A stretch of DNA of 64,000 nucleotides, from NCBI RefSeq assembly GCF_024206475.1, contig NZ_JAMBPR010000029.1:1-64000 (forward strand), read 5' to 3'. This stretch comes from Paraburkholderia sp. CNPSo 3274. GTDB taxonomy: Bacteria; Pseudomonadota; Gammaproteobacteria; Burkholderiales; Burkholderiaceae. A program made the position numbers and the translations under genes. Numbering within the stretch: position 1 is the first letter of the stretch; each line of letters opens with the position of its first letter. The notes below the pieces were generated by a model. It was not told where the DNA came from and made no database searches. It worked only from the letters and a program-made list of their open reading frames with translations. Of the stretch, positions 62,846 through 64,000 are shown one piece after another.

Positions 62846-63949
62846 ATGAGCCAGAGCACAGGCTTGCGCGCCGCCTGGCCGACGCTCGCCATCATGATTG
62901 GCGCATCCGTATGGGGTTTTGTCTGGTATCCGCTGCGCATGCTGGCGGCCGCCGGGCTCACCGGCACGGCCTCCAGCGCCGCAACGAGCGCGGCCGGCTG
63001 CCTCTTCGTGCTGGTGCTGCGCTGGCGCTCGCTCGCGACCGTGCGCTGGCACTGGGTGCTGCCGATGCTCGGACTCGCCGCGGGCGTGACGAACGTCGGT
63101 TTCGTGTGGGGCGCGATCCACGGCGAAGTGATGCGCGTGCTGCTGCTCTTCTATCTGACCCCGGCGTGGACGGCGATCTTCGCGCACTTCATCCTGCACG
63201 AGCGCCTGAACTGGGCGGGCGGCGCGCTTGCGGCGCTTTCGCTGCTGGGCGCGGTGCTGATGCTCTGGTCGCCGCAGTTCGGCGTGCCGCTGCCCGCGAA
63301 CGCGGCCGAATGGGCGGGGCTGATCGGCGGCATGGGGTTCGCGATGAGCAACGTGCTCGTCGTGAAGACGAGCCGCGTGCTTCCGCACATGAAGCCGGAA
63401 ATGCGCACCGCCGTGATCTTCGCGGGCGCGGCGCTGTTCGGCGCGCTGACCTCCTGTTTCGAGCCGATGTCGGCCGCACCGGCTGGCGAACATCTCGCGC
63501 GCGTCGTGCTGCTCGTGCTCGCGCTCGGCATCGTGCTCGGTACCAACAACATGCTCGTTCAGTACGGGCTTGCCCGCGTGCCGGCGAACCGCGCCTCGAT
63601 CATCATGCTGTTCGAGATCGTCGTGACGGCGCTCACGTCCTGGCTCTTCGCCGGCGAGACGCCGGGCCCGCGCGAATGGGCAGGCGGCGCGTGTATCGTG
63701 CTGGCTTCCCTGCTGTCGAGCTGGGTGCACCGGGCGCAGGACGCGCGCAAGGGCGTCGCGCACGCGAGCGCCGACGCGAGCGTCATGACCCACGCCGACG
63801 CCAGCCGCACCGATGACGCGGACGATGCCGACAGCAGCGGCCCCGGCGGTGACGATGGCAACGGCGGCGGCAACGGCGATGGCAGCGCAGGCGGTGGCAC
63901 GGGTGCTGGGCCTTCCCGCGCGCGGAATGGCGCGCGTGCGATGGTATGA
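62846..63949 (+). CDS. EamA-family drug/metabolite transporter with acidic tail
   Basis: 367 residues. Ten hydrophobic segments in two EamA repeats, starting MSQSTGLRAAWPTLAIMIGA and including TNNMLVQYGLARVPANRASI and MLFEIVVTALTSWLFAGETP. Exports or imports an unknown metabolite. The last 60 residues (about 305-367) are Asp/Gly/Ala-rich (DDADDADSSGPGGDDGNGGG) and unusual for this family; they may be a cytoplasmic tail. ATG at 62846 has AAGGGAAGCGCGAGCG upstream. It is divergent from dapC. Confidence 0.85.
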   Translation: MSQSTGLRAAWPTLAIMIGASVWGFVWYPLRMLAAAGLTGTASSAATSAAGCLFVLVLRWRSLATVRWHWVLPMLGLAAGVTNVGFVWGAIHGEVMRVLLLFYLTPAWTAIFAHFILHERLNWAGGALAALSLLGAVLMLWSPQFGVPLPANAAEWAGLIGGMGFAMSNVLVVKTSRVLPHMKPEMRTAVIFAGAALFGALTSCFEPMSAAPAGEHLARVVLLVLALGIVLGTNNMLVQYGLARVPANRASIIMLFEIVVTALTSWLFAGETPGPREWAGGACIVLASLLSSWVHRAQDARKGVAHASADASVMTHADASRTDDADDADSSGPGGDDGNGGGNGDGSAGGGTGAGPSRARNGARAMV

Positions 63950-64000
63950 TTGCCGCTGATTCCCGCCGGCTGCACGCGCTCATGCGCGTTCGTACGGCGA

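Overview
This 64 kb window is a gene-dense, high-GC chromosomal segment from a Burkholderiaceae bacterium, most likely Burkholderia, Paraburkholderia or Caballeronia. That placement is inferred from remembered gene order (mutS-lplT-suhB-trmJ-cysE-lpxH-ppiB-ppiA-cysS-alkA-accA-tilS-lysC-tRNA-Ser and tsaB-rimI-udg-DUF1853) and from protein character, not from a search. Almost everything is core metabolism and housekeeping. I see no transposase, integrase, phage gene, CRISPR array, rRNA gene or replication origin.

Layout. 0-7 kb: a SlyD-like prolyl isomerase, a secreted protein resembling a metallophosphoesterase with a repeat tail, mutS, a lysophospholipid transporter (lplT) and suhB. 7-19 kb: trmJ, cysE, lpxH, two cyclophilins (cytosolic and exported), an exported TPR protein, cysS, alkA with a histone-H1-like tail, accA, tilS and lysC. 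19-20.8 kb: tRNA-Ser, a long gene-poor stretch and a small secreted protein. 21-28.5 kb: fabI, a complete yejABEF peptide importer operon and an NlpC/P60 hydrolase. 28.5-32.6 kb: a patatin-like lipoprotein, gltX and a seven-gene tRNA array (Ala, then Glu-Asp three times).

32.7-40.6 kb: a GNAT acetyltransferase, an AraC-type regulator, a gamma-glutamylcyclotransferase-like gene, then both glyoxylate-shunt genes, aceB and aceA. These two flank a haloacid dehalogenase, a LysR regulator and a universal stress protein. 41-52 kb: an RhlE-type helicase, an acyl-CoA-binding protein, the overlapping tsaB-rimI-udg-DUF1853 operon, thiD, a second lplT, alr and radA. 52-64 kb: a CaiB/BaiF CoA-transferase, an ABC-F ATPase, glutathione peroxidase, cardiolipin synthase, then the lysine/peptidoglycan cluster dapC-dapD-yffB-dapE-prmB and a divergent EamA transporter.

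Themes. Diaminopimelate/lysine synthesis appears at both ends (lysC early; dapC, dapD, dapE late). Envelope and lipid functions recur (two lplT, lpxH, accA, fabI, cls, alr, a patatin lipoprotein, ACBP). tRNA-related genes are frequent (trmJ, tilS, tsaB, cysS, gltX, eight tRNAs). I found no convincing new multi-gene system. The best leads are single-locus oddities: a secreted metallophosphoesterase-like protein with altered active-site motifs and a 12-bp tandem-repeat tail, duplicated lplT, the tandemly duplicated tRNA Glu-Asp unit, a palindrome-rich aceA control region, and a patatin protein with a combined Tat/lipobox signal.
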